Positions 40,830 through 50,400 of a DNA stretch of 51,155 bases are shown one piece after another. The notes beneath the pieces were generated by a model. The model saw only the letters and a program-made list of their open reading frames with translations. It did not search any database and had not been told where the DNA came from. Made by a program: the position numbers and the translations under genes. This DNA is from Kiritimatiellia bacterium (GTDB lineage: Bacteria; Verrucomicrobiota; Kiritimatiellia; SLAD01): positions 1-51,155 of the forward strand of contig SLKG01000084.1 of NCBI GenBank assembly GCA_007134735.1, written 5' to 3'. Within the stretch, counting starts at the first letter, position 1; the number at the start of each line of letters is the position of its first letter.

Positions 40830-41597
40830 TTATTCGTATTGCGGAGCCTCAAATTGAGGCGCAGGCGGCTGTTGTGGTTGTTGCTGTTGTTGCAGCGCCT
40901 GAAAACGCTGGATCAGTTCATCTTGTTCTTCCAGCATTTCCTGGGTGCGCGGTTCGATCTGCGTCATCGCATCCAACATGGCCTCTTCGGCTTCCTCGCG
41001 GGCCTGGACGACCTCCGGATCCATGCTGGCCTGCTGTTCCACCGGCTGCAGCTGTTGAACCAACTGCTGGAAACGGGAGAATTTCGCCTCGAATTCCTGG
41101 CTTTCCTCCGGCGAAAGCATATGCGGGTCTTCGACCGCGCGAAGATCGTCAATCAACTCCTCGGTTTCCTCGATCTCATCCGCCATATCCGGAGCCACTT
41201 CCTTCATCTTACTCTGGAGCCGGCTCTCGAAGTCCGCCATGGCGTCCATCACAGCCTGTACCTCCATGGCCTGCTGCTGAATCTGCGCCAGCTGTTGCGA
41301 GATGGCTTCAAGCTCGCCGCGAATCTGCATCATTTCCATAGCCGGATCGGGTTCCGCGGGCGCCCGGGGTTCGGGTTCCTCAAATACCGGGGGAGCCGGT
41401 TCTTCCACCGGTTCCGGTTGCTCGAATACCGGAGGCGCGGGCTCTTCCGCCGGTTCCGGTTGTTCAAATACCGGAGGCGCGGGCTCCTCCGCCGGTTCCG
41501 GCGCACCCCACATTTCGGCGTGGGCCAATCCGCCCGCCACGGAAACGGCCGCCACCGCGACCAGCGCTCTTATGCCTCGTACGTGTTCCATCATCAT
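40830..41597 (-). CDS. Exported coiled-coil protein with 14-residue Pro/Glu repeats
   Basis: A 255-residue protein of unknown family. A signal peptide (IRALVAVAAVSVAGGLAHA) is followed by three tandem copies of about EPAEEPAPPVFEQP (14 residues, 42 bp), then a long acidic coiled coil rich in Met, Gln and Glu (for example LEAISQQLAQIQQQAMEVQA), and a Gln/Pro tail ending QQQQQPQQPPAPQFEAPQ. The first part probably spans the peptidoglycan or acts as a stalk. AAAGGAG precedes the ATGATGATG start, of which 41597 is first. It follows the small lipoprotein gene after 37 bp. Confidence 0.8.
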   Translation of the reverse strand: MMMEHVRGIRALVAVAAVSVAGGLAHAEMWGAPEPAEEPAPPVFEQPEPAEEPAPPVFEQPEPVEEPAPPVFEEPEPRAPAEPDPAMEMMQIRGELEAISQQLAQIQQQAMEVQAVMDAMADFESRLQSKMKEVAPDMADEIEETEELIDDLRAVEDPHMLSPEESQEFEAKFSRFQQLVQQLQPVEQQASMDPEVVQAREEAEEAMLDAMTQIEPRTQEMLEEQDELIQRFQALQQQQQPQQPPAPQFEAPQYE

Positions 41598-41634
41598 GAA
41601 TAGATCTCCTTTTTCTCTTTTGATGGGTTTTGTA

Positions 41635-41928
41635 CTACTCTGTTTCTTCTTCAGACCATATCGGATCAGGCGCGTCAGGCACATCGATCTCCAGGCCTTC
41701 GTGTTCTTGATAGGGGGTCGGTTCCGGATCGGGTGGAATCGTGGGTTCCGGATCCATTGGGAAATATTGAGGTTCTTCCTCCTGCTCTTCATCCGGGGGC
41801 GGGACTAACGGTTCCGGCGCATCGGGCGCACAGGCGAATAACAGCCCCCCGCCCACGGCCACCGCCGCACAATACGCACAACCCCTTAGTATAAGGCGTA
41901 TTACATATAACTTTCGGTTATTGGCCAT
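41635..41928 (-). CDS. Small Pro/Glu-rich lipoprotein
   Basis: A 97-residue lipoprotein: basic start MANNRKLYVIRLILRG, hydrophobic segment with GGGLLFAC as the lipobox, then a nearly all Pro, Glu and Asp sequence (PEPLVPPPDEEQEEEPQYFP). GAGGAGG lies ahead of the ATG. It has the same composition as the next gene on this strand and both are probably envelope proteins made together. Function unknown. Confidence 0.8.
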   Translation of the reverse strand: MANNRKLYVIRLILRGCAYCAAVAVGGGLLFACAPDAPEPLVPPPDEEQEEEPQYFPMDPEPTIPPDPEPTPYQEHEGLEIDVPDAPDPIWSEEETE

Positions 41929-42138
41929 GAGTTTCCTCCTCGTGTCGATTACAACTTACCCCTCTGTTTATATTCGACAGACCTTCTGCACTCATGTTCA
42001 CCCTAAACCCAAATTAATCCTGTGTACACCCCCTATTGTTGATGAATACCGATTCACCAGAAGAAACTTCCATGTTCAACGCCTTGCTTTCACTTATCGT
42101 TTCTCATATGATTGAGGGTTACGAAAGGAGTCACGCAT

Positions 42139-43332
42139 ATGACGATCGCCAAACGCATTGAGAATCTCGGAACCGAAACCGCCTTCGCCGTATCCGCCGA
42201 CGCAAAAGCTTGGGCCGACCAGGGACACGATGTGTATCCCTTTCATCTCGGGGATATGAACATCCGCACGCCGCTCAATATCATTGAAGCCGCCCACCAG
42301 GCGATGCGCGATGGGAAGACCGGTTATTGCCCCGCGGCGGGCATACCGGAGCTGCGCGAGGCCATAGCCGCGGATCTCGGCCGGAACCGCGGCATTCACT
42401 TCGACATGGAAAACGTCTCCATTCAGCCGGGAGGAAAACCGGTAATCGGGAAATTCATACAGGCGCTCATGAACGAGGGCGACGCCGTTTTCTACCCAAA
42501 TCCGGGATACCCCATCTACGAGTCGCAGATTCAATTCTACGGCGGAGAGGCTATTCCCTACGGCTATACCATGACCGACCAGGGTTTTCAGATGCAACGC
42601 GACAAGATCGAATCGGCCATCACCGAACGTACGCGCTGTTTCATTTATAATAACGGACAAAATCCGCTGGGCGCTGAGTCCAGCGACGAAGAAATGGAGT
42701 GGTTGGCGGATCTGTGTATCCGGCACAATCTGTGGGTCCTGTCGGACGAACCTTATTTCCATACCCGTTATTCGGGTAAGAGCAAAAGCATTACCAGTCT
42801 GCCGGGCATGCAGGAACGAACGGTTATTCTGATGTCGTTCTCCAAGCGATATGCCATGACGGGCTGGCGGCTGGGCGGCGCGCTGGGACCGAAGGAAGTC
42901 ATTGAGGTGATCAATAAGCTGAACGTCAATCAGGAGTCCTGCTCAAACCATTTTGTACAGCATGCCGGCGTAGAGGCGCTTCGCGGAGATCAGTCGGGTG
43001 CGCTTGAAATCAATCGCATCCTTAAGGAACGGCGTGATGTGCTGGTGGAGGCATTGCGCGATATCGAAGGCGTCTCGGTGTATAAACCCGAAGTCACCTT
43101 CTACCTCTTCCCGGACGTCACCGATGTCTACCAGCGTCTGGGCTATACGGATCCCCAGAAATTCCGGATGGATACCCTGAAAGAAACAGGGGTATCCTTC
43201 TGCTCCCGCAGCCATTTTGGAAAACCACTTCCCGGTGAAGAGCGGGAATACGTTCGGTTTGCCTATTCCGGTATCGATGTGGATCGCATCCGTGACGGGC
43301 TCGGGAAATTGAAGGCATACTGGGAGCGGTAA
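42139..43332 (+). CDS. Class I/II PLP aminotransferase
   Basis: A 397-residue fold-type I aminotransferase of the aspartate aminotransferase/alanine-type group. GYCPAAGIPELREAIAADLG, then SIQPGGKPVIGKFIQALM, FYPNPGYPIYESQIQFYGG, YNNGQNPLGAESSDEE and the Schiff-base lysine in SFSKRYAMTGWRLGGALGP. An arginine near the C-terminus (YVRFAYSG) binds the substrate carboxylate. The natural amino acid cannot be read. ATG 42139 has AAAGGAG 10 nt upstream. It stands alone and is convergent with tsf. Confidence 0.93.
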   Translation: MTIAKRIENLGTETAFAVSADAKAWADQGHDVYPFHLGDMNIRTPLNIIEAAHQAMRDGKTGYCPAAGIPELREAIAADLGRNRGIHFDMENVSIQPGGKPVIGKFIQALMNEGDAVFYPNPGYPIYESQIQFYGGEAIPYGYTMTDQGFQMQRDKIESAITERTRCFIYNNGQNPLGAESSDEEMEWLADLCIRHNLWVLSDEPYFHTRYSGKSKSITSLPGMQERTVILMSFSKRYAMTGWRLGGALGPKEVIEVINKLNVNQESCSNHFVQHAGVEALRGDQSGALEINRILKERRDVLVEALRDIEGVSVYKPEVTFYLFPDVTDVYQRLGYTDPQKFRMDTLKETGVSFCSRSHFGKPLPGEEREYVRFAYSGIDVDRIRDGLGKLKAYWER

Positions 43333-43407
43333 AGCGACGGCGGCCGGGCACGGAAACCGAGCGCCCACCCGCGTGCAATCGCTTTCGTCTCCCGCCGGGT
43401 AGCCGTC

Positions 43408-44247
43408 TTACGCCCCGATCTGGTACCGTGCATACCGGCGGATGCTCAGCGCATCATCCAGTTCCCCGCCTTTTTCTTCCAACACCTGGGTGACGGACTG
43501 ATCGGGATTCTTGACAAACGCCTGTTCCACCAGGCAGATCTGCCCCAGGTATTTCTCGAGCTTTCCGGTTACAATCTTTTCAATGATGTTTTCCGGCTTG
43601 CCTTCGACCTGCTTGGCGAAAATTTCACGTTCGGACCGGATCAACTCTTCAGGCACCTCGTCGCGCTTCAGGCAGAGAGGATTGCACGCCGCGATGTGCA
43701 GGGTGATGTCTTTTACGAGTTCCTTGAACGTGGCGTTCTGCGTCGTTTCCTCTTTTTCGCAGCCGACCTCGATCAGAACGCCCATCTTGCCGCCCAAATG
43801 GATATAACTGGCGATCAGGCCGGTACCCTGAACTTCATATTTGATATTGCGGCGGACAATAATGTTTTCCCCGATTTCGGCAACTTTCGCAACGACCTCG
43901 TCCTTGACGGCGTCGGCCAGTTCGTCGTCGCCCACGTCTCGCGCTTTAACCAGGAGGTCCTTGACAAACGCCTGGAACACCTCGTTGCGGGCCACGAAAT
44001 CAGTTTCACAATTGACCTCGAGCATCACGCCGAGTTTGCCACCGTCGCTCACCTCGGCGGCCACCAAGCCTTCCTTGGCCGTGCGGGTGGATTTCTTTCC
44101 CGCAATGGCAAGCCCGCGTTCACGGAGCAGCCGGACGGCCGCATCCTTGTCGCCGCCGGCCTCGACAAGCGCCTTTTTGCATTCCATCATGCTCACATTC
44201 GTGGCGTCTCTGAGTTCTTTTACCTGTGCTGCGCTGATTTCCGCCAT
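43408..44247 (-). CDS. tsf: Translation elongation factor Ts
   Basis: EF-Ts recycles EF-Tu by releasing GDP. 279 residues: AAQVKELRDATNVSMMECKK at the start (UBA-like), then EVNCETDFVARNEVFQAF with the TDFV contact to EF-Tu, and the second core GVLIEVGCEKEETTQN. AGGAGAT precedes ATG 44247. It follows rpsB by 52 bp as in most bacteria. The longer Arg/Pro-rich open frame running upstream is a shadow of the rpsB extension. Confidence 0.97.
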   Translation of the reverse strand: MAEISAAQVKELRDATNVSMMECKKALVEAGGDKDAAVRLLRERGLAIAGKKSTRTAKEGLVAAEVSDGGKLGVMLEVNCETDFVARNEVFQAFVKDLLVKARDVGDDELADAVKDEVVAKVAEIGENIIVRRNIKYEVQGTGLIASYIHLGGKMGVLIEVGCEKEETTQNATFKELVKDITLHIAACNPLCLKRDEVPEELIRSEREIFAKQVEGKPENIIEKIVTGKLEKYLGQICLVEQAFVKNPDQSVTQVLEEKGGELDDALSIRRYARYQIGA

Positions 44248-44299
44248 ATTCCTATCTCCTTTTGAATTCAATCTGTCCCCAGAAGACGTCGCTCCTTGC

Positions 44300-45478
44300 T
44301 CACTCCGCCTTCTTCTTCTCGTCCGATGAATCGCCGGGAGCCGGCACAGAGGCCGATTCGGCCTTATCCGGCTTCTCGGGGGACGGCTTTTCCGCCTCCG
44401 GGACCTCGGACGCCTCGGTTTTTTGAGATTCGGTTTCAACCCGGGGAGCCGGTTCACCCTGCGGGACAGCGGCTTCCGACGCGGGTTCATCCGGTGCCGG
44501 TCCGGCTGGTGTTTCCGCCGGTTTATCGGCCGCCGCCTTGCGCTCGGCCGCAGCCTGCTCGCGCACCTTCCGGGCTTCCTCGGCCTTCCGCTGATCCTCT
44601 TTGGCCCGGATCTCGGCGAGTCGCGCCTGTTCCTGCTTCCTGGCTTCGGCCTCCTTGGCTTTACGTTCTTTTTCCCGGGCCTTGCGTTCCGCTTCGGCCG
44701 CTTTCGCCTTGGCCGCCGCTTCCGCTTCTTCGATCTGGCGTCGCCGCGCCTCCTCGGCGGCAATACGGGCATACTCGTTGGACGCCTGCTGAACCGTGTC
44801 GGCAACCGTCTTCACAATCAGGCGGATCGCCCGGATCGCATCGTCATTTCCGGGAATGGGATAATCGATGGGGTCCGGATCACAATTGGTATCCACCAGC
44901 GCCACAACAGGAATGCCCAGCCGGTTGGCCTCGGCCACCGCGATTTTTTCGCGATTGATATCCACCACGAACATCGCGCCCGGCGCCTGGTCCATATCCG
45001 CAATGCCGCATAGATTCCGGTACAATTTCTGATACTCCCGGCGCAGTTTTGCCGCTTCCTTCTTGGAAGTGGGCTGAGCCTGCGTATCCTCCTTGAGAAG
45101 CTTTTCGAGTTCGCGCATCCGCGACACACTGTTCCGGACCGTGGTCAAATTGGTCAGGGTCCCCCCCAGCCAGCGATGGGTCACGTAGAATTGGTTCAGC
45201 CGATCGGCCGCCTCGCGCAACGGCTCCTGGGCCTGCTTCTTGGTGCCCACAAACAGCACCTTTTTCCCGCGCACGATGGTATCGTACAGAAACTGCTGAG
45301 CCTGCTTGAGATGCTCAAGGCTCTGTACGAGATCAATGATGTAAATCCCATTGCGCTCATCAAAGATGAAGCGCTTCATTTTGGGATTCCAGCGTTTGGT
45401 TTGATGTCCGAAGTGCAAACCCGCTTCCAGCAGGTCCGGCACACCTATGTCCGAATGGACTTCACCTATGGCAGCCAC
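44300..45478 (-). CDS. rpsB: 30S ribosomal protein S2 with long C-terminal extension
   Basis: Residues 1-235 are a normal S2: [57 protein letters not shown], and the C-terminal [20 protein letters not shown]. From about residue 236 a 155-residue extension follows: first an uninterrupted Ala/Glu/Lys/Arg helix (for example [20 protein letters not shown]), then a Pro/Glu/Ser-rich disordered end ([20 protein letters not shown]). S2 usually stops near 230-260. The start is GTG 45478 with GGAGGT 5 nt upstream; an ATG at 45483 is out of frame and stops after five codons. First of the rpsB-tsf operon. Confidence 0.95.
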   Translation of the reverse strand: MAAIGEVHSDIGVPDLLEAGLHFGHQTKRWNPKMKRFIFDERNGIYIIDLVQSLEHLKQAQQFLYDTIVRGKKVLFVGTKKQAQEPLREAADRLNQFYVTHRWLGGTLTNLTTVRNSVSRMRELEKLLKEDTQAQPTSKKEAAKLRREYQKLYRNLCGIADMDQAPGAMFVVDINREKIAVAEANRLGIPVVALVDTNCDPDPIDYPIPGNDDAIRAIRLIVKTVADTVQQASNEYARIAAEEARRRQIEEAEAAAKAKAAEAERKAREKERKAKEAEARKQEQARLAEIRAKEDQRKAEEARKVREQAAAERKAAADKPAETPAGPAPDEPASEAAVPQGEPAPRVETESQKTEASEVPEAEKPSPEKPDKAESASVPAPGDSSDEKKKAE

Positions 45479-46076
45479 GTCATACCTCCATATATATTCC
45501 CATCAGCCGTTTGAGCGTCGGGAAAATCCGCTTTGGTCCCTCCGAGGCAGGAAAGGACGCTCGCTTCCGTTCCGCCGGGGGCGGAACCCGATTAAGAGCG
45601 GCGAATATAACACGCCGCCCACCCCGCGCAAGCGGAAAAACACGAAAATTCTCCGTCCCTACCCCCCCCACGACTCTTCGTGTAGGAAGCGCGCTTGCGC
45701 GCGATGTCCTGAAGGGATGTCCTGAAGGGACAGACACTTTACAACCCCGCTCAGCCCTACATGCTAGAGGGGCACGCTTCCGAGACTGTCTCAAAACCCG
45801 GCTCACCGGGACCCGCCGGAGGACGGGCAGGCAGGTTCGCCCTACCAGCCTTCGGTATTTCCTAAGCTTTCACAGGTAGGGCGAGGCGTCTCGCCGAGCC
45901 GAAAACCGCCCCCAAAGTGTCTGTCCCTAACGCGTGTCCATCGGAACGTAAGGTCACTATGGACACAACTCTGATTCTGTGGTTTATTATGAGGTAATAC
46001 GTTTTAGCTCCTGCGCCTCTGGCAAGGTGGGCGGCGTGGGGTGAGTCATGGCTAAATTTATCAAAGGTTTATGATT
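45479..46076. other. Divergent intergenic region rpsB / GH13, repeat-rich
   Basis: No gene lies in these roughly 600 bp. The rpsB leader occupies the left part; around 45684-45705 is AAGCGCGCTTGCGCGCGATG, a GC hairpin. A tandem TGTCCTGAAGGGA pair (about 45705-45730) leads into a 203-bp MITE-like element (45726-45928). The right 150 bp are AT-richer and should hold the promoter of the GH13 gene; no consensus is clear. Confidence 0.7.
45726..45928. mobile_element. MITE-like element with 15-bp perfect terminal inverted repeats
   Basis: AGGGACAGACACTTT (45726-45740) and its exact reverse complement AAAGTGTCTGTCCCT (45914-45928) bound a 203-bp stretch without a gene. Inside are the GGTAGGGCG/CGCCCTACC palindromes (45838-45846 and 45875-45883, the latter running into GAGGCGTCTCGCCGAGCC). 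A one-sided form of the end, AGGGACAGAC, recurs three times after the GH13 gene. It could be a REP-type element moved by a transposase encoded elsewhere. Confidence 0.7.
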
Positions 46077-49000
46077 ATGAAGTCCCGTTTTCTGCCCATC
46101 CTGTGTTCCATTCTCCTCCTCCCGCTCATGGCTGGGGCTTGGGAGGACGGCGAGATCAAGTTTCCCGGCACCATCAATGGCTGGGACCTCGACGCGTCCA
46201 GCGCCGCCAAATACACCGGACCCGACGGCTTCCACGATTGGTTTCGCTATACGGCTGTGGCCGGCGATACCACGGCCATGGGACTGAAACTCGTGGCCGC
46301 CAATTGGGATAATCAATGGGGCGGTTCATCGTTGACCAAAAACCAGGTCGGCGACATGTACTGGTATTCTGAGGGAACGCCGCCGGATAGCACGGTGACC
46401 GGCGGGATGACGAGCGGCTTTTATTATGTGTTCACGGCAAGAGATCCGGGCGTCGAGGCCGATACGCGAATTTCGGTCATGGAACTCTCCGGCGAGCCCG
46501 CCTTCATCACGGAAGTGAGCGGCGGGAACGGTACCTTTGAAACCAACGCAGAAGTCAACATCACGATTACGTTCAACGCCAATCCGCCCCCCGAACAGAA
46601 GGCCTATGTTCGTTACACCACGGATGGTTGGACCACTTCCCGCATCGTGCCGGCCGAGCTGGTGGGTAATACGGCCACCGCAACCCTCTCCGAACTGGCC
46701 GCCGGCACAACCTACGAGTGGTACGCGCTCTCGTCCACGGCGACCTCCAACACCTTGGCAACCGGTTCCGGCCAGGACGTGGACTTCCTGTCCCTCTCCT
46801 GGGCCAACAACAACGGCCGGAATTACCATCTCTCCACCCCCGGCGATGCCGCGTGGGTCTGGCACAATAACAACCGCGTGGTATACGGCGGGAGCAACGT
46901 GCAGTTCTGGGTCAAGGTGGGCTACGCGAACAGCGACGGCAGCGGGAAATGGATCGACAACGCGGCCGTTTATTATACCACCGATGGATCCGAGCCCTCC
47001 GGCGATTTCGGCACGGGAAACGGTTCGACGATGGTGCGGACAATGGACTTCGACCACACGCAAGCGGATCCTGATCCGCGAGGCCACGCCATGTGGTGGT
47101 TCGGCACGGTGAGCAACCTGAACATCTTTGGCGAGGTCAAGTATCGGATCGGCGTCTGGCACGACAACGGTCCGGAACGATTCGCCGATTACCAGGCCGG
47201 GACCGATGAACAGACCTTCAGCTTTCGGATCTCGCAGGACGGCGAACCGGAACTTTATATCAATGGGGTGCCCGGGAATTACACAACCACCAAGTTCTTC
47301 ATCGACGAGGTCGCCGGCGATACGAAGCCCCTGCAGATCGTGTTCCGCCCCAATGCCGGCGACCCCCTGACCGACGTGGAAATCTTCAGCAATCTGAATC
47401 GGCGCGACTTCGCAACAAACACCTACCTCCGCGGTTCCGAACTGGTTGAGGAAGGCATCTGGCCGCCGGACGGGCACACCATCAATGTCGGAGACGACGA
47501 CCGCTACTACAAGGCCTACGCCATGGATGAGGTCACGGCCCATCTGGAATACAATCTCACGCTCCATGCGGAAAAAACCGGCGCCTATCGCCTGACCGCA
47601 CGATATCGAACCGAGGCCAACACGAACTGGGTGTGGTACACTCAGGATGGCCGGCGCGATCATGCGATTGTCGTCTCTCCCACCATCGCGCGCGATATTG
47701 TGATGTACGAAATCAATACGCTTAACGTGAACGCATCGGGTCCCTCATTCGCCCAGCGCAGTACGTTCGAGGACCTGCACGGCGGCGACGGCGCGGTCTT
47801 TAACAACCGCGTGAACCTCAATTATCTAAAGGATCTTGGCGTCAATTGGCTCTGGTTTCAGCCGGTCCATCCCAACCACGAGGACGGCAAGGAGATCAAT
47901 CCCGATACGGGACAGCCCTATGATTTGGGGAGTCCCTATGCGGTGAAGAATTTCTTTGAGATCATGCCCGAAATGAGCCGTGGCAACACGCGAGAAGACG
48001 CCATGGTTGCCTTTACAAACTTTGTGCACGACGCATCGGAGGCGGGCATCTTCATCATGGTGGACGCCGCGTTTAATCATACGGCTTGGGACGCGGAATT
48101 GGCGGAACTGGGCGTGGAACTCTTCGCCACAAACGCGACGCCCACCACCGAGATCCGCAGTGTCGAGGCGCGTTTCTATTCGCTCGAAGGGAACTATTGC
48201 GACCGCGCCTTCGACGCCAACAGCATTGCCGTGGCGCCCGATCGCGTGGATTTTGGAAAATGGAACGATGTGTACGACGTGTTCTTCGGCCGTTATGCCG
48301 CGCTGGTATGCACGGAAGCGAATCGGGGAGCCTACAATAACGAGGAAGACTGGTTTGACTACGAGAACAACTGGGATCAGATCACCCGCAATGTCTGGGT
48401 GTATTTCTCCGAATACATCCCCTACTGGCTCGAAAAAACCGGTCATCCCCGGGGCACGCCGCCCGAAGAATCGTTTCGCGGGATCGACGGCCTGCGCGCC
48501 GACTTTGGGCAGGGCCTGCCGCCGCAGGCGTGGGAATACATCATCAACAAGACCCGTAGCGTGAAATGGGACTTCGTGTTCATGTCCGAATCACTCGACG
48601 GCGGCCCGCCGACCTACCGGTCAAACCGGCATTTTGACATACTGAACGAAAATATCGTCTTCGCCCTGAAGGGTGCGACGACGGCGAACGCGTACCGCGA
48701 CATCTTCGAGCAGCGGCGGAATGCCTATGGTCAGGGCCTGGTCTTGCTGAACAATGTATCGCACGATGAGGAAAACTATGTGGATCCGTGGGAGGCCCTC
48801 ATCCGATACGCGGCAGCCAGCACGATCGACGGCGCACCGATGATTTTTTACGGCCAAGAACTGGGCATCTCGCGCACTTGGGGCTTCAGCCGGTATGAGC
48901 TGAACTTCGGAAAAATGATTCCGCACTTCAAGACGTACAACTCCATGGAGCCGGTATGGCAGGATAGCAGTTTCGGAAATCTGCAGTTGTATCCGGTCTA

Positions 49001-50147
49001 TGCGGCGATCAACCGCGCACGCCATCAAAGCCCTGCCTTGCGCAGCTCAAACCGATACTTCCTGAACCAAACGGACGGCAGCGTTCAGCAGAACATCCAT
49101 TCGGTGGCGAAATACGAGGCGCCAAATGCGTCGCCGGCCATCAGCGACGTGGTATTCGGCTTCGTGAATCTTGATCGCAGTAGCGGACAATCCGGCCACT
49201 TCAATGTGAATATCGAACAAAACGGTCAGAATCTGTTCGGCATTCAGCCTGGACGGCTTTACAACGTGAAAAATCTCGCCGCCTATACAAATATTGAAAC
49301 CAACCGGGCTGATACTTGGCTCTGGGTGGACGGAAACGGCGATCCTGAACCGCGCACGGGTCAGGATATCCTCGACCATGGCCTCTTCGTTAGTCTGAAT
49401 CAGGTGCCCACGACGGAACAGGGGTGGGAAGACAATCCTTATGAAGCGCAGTATCTCCAGGTCTTTGATGTGACGCCACCGGACGCGCCCGGCACCCCGG
49501 CCAACGCGACCACCATGGCCTATACCCTGACAAACGAAGTGGAATTTGTCTGGGACGCGTCTGACTTCGAAGGCGTGGCCTATTACCGGCTGGTAGTCGG
49601 CACGACGCCCGGCGGCAACGATGTCTTCGACGAAAACGTCGGGAATGTGGAATCTTTCATACTGACCGATCTGGATTGGAATCAGCCGATTTATGCACAG
49701 ATCATCCCGGTCAGCACGGTGGGAATCGAGGGTGATCCAAGCGATATCAGCGAGGCCGTCTACCCCTTGAATCCCTTGGGGGACTTTGATGGCGACGGAA
49801 TGCTGAACTGGGAGGAGGATTTAGCCGGCACCGACCCGCTCGATTCGAATTCCGTGTTCCGGGTGGACGAAATCGAAACCGATGCGGGCGTCACCCAGCG
49901 CCATGTGGCCTTTACCGCACAACCCGGACGTTCGTACCGGATCTATTACACCGACGACAACCTGACATCGACGCCCCTGATGTGGCATGCGTTCGAAGAT
50001 CCGGACTACGGCGAATTCACAAACGAGGGCAACGATCCCGTCAGTCACACGTTCATCGACGATGAAAGCCCCGACACCACCGGCGGCGCCCCGACCCAAA
50101 GCCGCCGATTCTACCGAATCGAAGTATTTCGAGAATCCCTTGAATAA
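46077..50147 (+). CDS. Very large secreted GH13 (alpha-amylase family) protein
   Basis: 1356 residues, exported (signal LPILCSILLLPLMAGAWE). The first 550 residues hold several beta domains: a starch-binding-like start (KFPGTINGWDLD), an Ig-like unit (AYVRYTTDGWTTSRIV) and another (VYYTTDGSEPSGDF). The GH13 barrel spans about 560-1000: region I IMVDAAFNHTAWD, region II GIDGLRADFGQGLP (nucleophile Asp), region III FVFMSESLDGG (acid/base Glu), region IV LLNNVSHDEEN (Asp). Region II lacks the usual histidine four after Asp. C-terminal: fibronectin-like domain, then a calcium-type GDFDGDGMLNWEEDLAGTDP unit. ATG 46077 suits AAAGG at 46063; 46071 is too close. Likely alpha-glucan or other polysaccharide cleavage at the surface. 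Confidence 0.9.
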   Translation: MKSRFLPILCSILLLPLMAGAWEDGEIKFPGTINGWDLDASSAAKYTGPDGFHDWFRYTAVAGDTTAMGLKLVAANWDNQWGGSSLTKNQVGDMYWYSEGTPPDSTVTGGMTSGFYYVFTARDPGVEADTRISVMELSGEPAFITEVSGGNGTFETNAEVNITITFNANPPPEQKAYVRYTTDGWTTSRIVPAELVGNTATATLSELAAGTTYEWYALSSTATSNTLATGSGQDVDFLSLSWANNNGRNYHLSTPGDAAWVWHNNNRVVYGGSNVQFWVKVGYANSDGSGKWIDNAAVYYTTDGSEPSGDFGTGNGSTMVRTMDFDHTQADPDPRGHAMWWFGTVSNLNIFGEVKYRIGVWHDNGPERFADYQAGTDEQTFSFRISQDGEPELYINGVPGNYTTTKFFIDEVAGDTKPLQIVFRPNAGDPLTDVEIFSNLNRRDFATNTYLRGSELVEEGIWPPDGHTINVGDDDRYYKAYAMDEVTAHLEYNLTLHAEKTGAYRLTARYRTEANTNWVWYTQDGRRDHAIVVSPTIARDIVMYEINTLNVNASGPSFAQRSTFEDLHGGDGAVFNNRVNLNYLKDLGVNWLWFQPVHPNHEDGKEINPDTGQPYDLGSPYAVKNFFEIMPEMSRGNTREDAMVAFTNFVHDASEAGIFIMVDAAFNHTAWDAELAELGVELFATNATPTTEIRSVEARFYSLEGNYCDRAFDANSIAVAPDRVDFGKWNDVYDVFFGRYAALVCTEANRGAYNNEEDWFDYENNWDQITRNVWVYFSEYIPYWLEKTGHPRGTPPEESFRGIDGLRADFGQGLPPQAWEYIINKTRSVKWDFVFMSESLDGGPPTYRSNRHFDILNENIVFALKGATTANAYRDIFEQRRNAYGQGLVLLNNVSHDEENYVDPWEALIRYAAASTIDGAPMIFYGQELGISRTWGFSRYELNFGKMIPHFKTYNSMEPVWQDSSFGNLQLYPVYAAINRARHQSPALRSSNRYFLNQTDGSVQQNIHSVAKYEAPNASPAISDVVFGFVNLDRSSGQSGHFNVNIEQNGQNLFGIQPGRLYNVKNLAAYTNIETNRADTWLWVDGNGDPEPRTGQDILDHGLFVSLNQVPTTEQGWEDNPYEAQYLQVFDVTPPDAPGTPANATTMAYTLTNEVEFVWDASDFEGVAYYRLVVGTTPGGNDVFDENVGNVESFILTDLDWNQPIYAQIIPVSTVGIEGDPSDISEAVYPLNPLGDFDGDGMLNWEEDLAGTDPLDSNSVFRVDEIETDAGVTQRHVAFTAQPGRSYRIYYTDDNLTSTPLMWHAFEDPDYGEFTNEGNDPVSHTFIDDESPDTTGGAPTQSRRFYRIEVFRESLE

Positions 50148-50400
50148 ATGCATGCCGGGGCTTCGCCTGCGAGCCCGCAAGCACACCAAGGGACAGACAT
50201 ATCAGCCGCCCGCCGTGGCCCTCGGGTCTGAACGACAACCAGGGACAGACTTATACACCGAAACCTGGACAGGGACAGACCATACAAGGTCCTCATATGG
50301 GCTTATCTGCTTCCTTTTCTTGTACCCAAAGAACATTGCGGTCAACCCCGACTTATGGGATAGTGACGCATTCAAATCACTGTGAATAAAGGGCGAACCC
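50148..50400. repeat. Intergenic AGGGACAGAC repeats
   Basis: Three direct copies of AGGGACAGAC at 50189-50198, 50241-50250 and 50271-50280 lie between the GH13 and SurA-like genes; the last two are exactly 30 bp apart. They match the outer end of the element at 45726. No gene or clear promoter is seen in the 253 bp. Confidence 0.85.

Noticed and set aside
44248-44805. Arg/Pro-rich N-terminal extension of the tsf frame
   Set aside because: It is the rpsB charged extension read in another frame; EF-Ts begins at MAEISAAQ (44247) with a good ribosome site.
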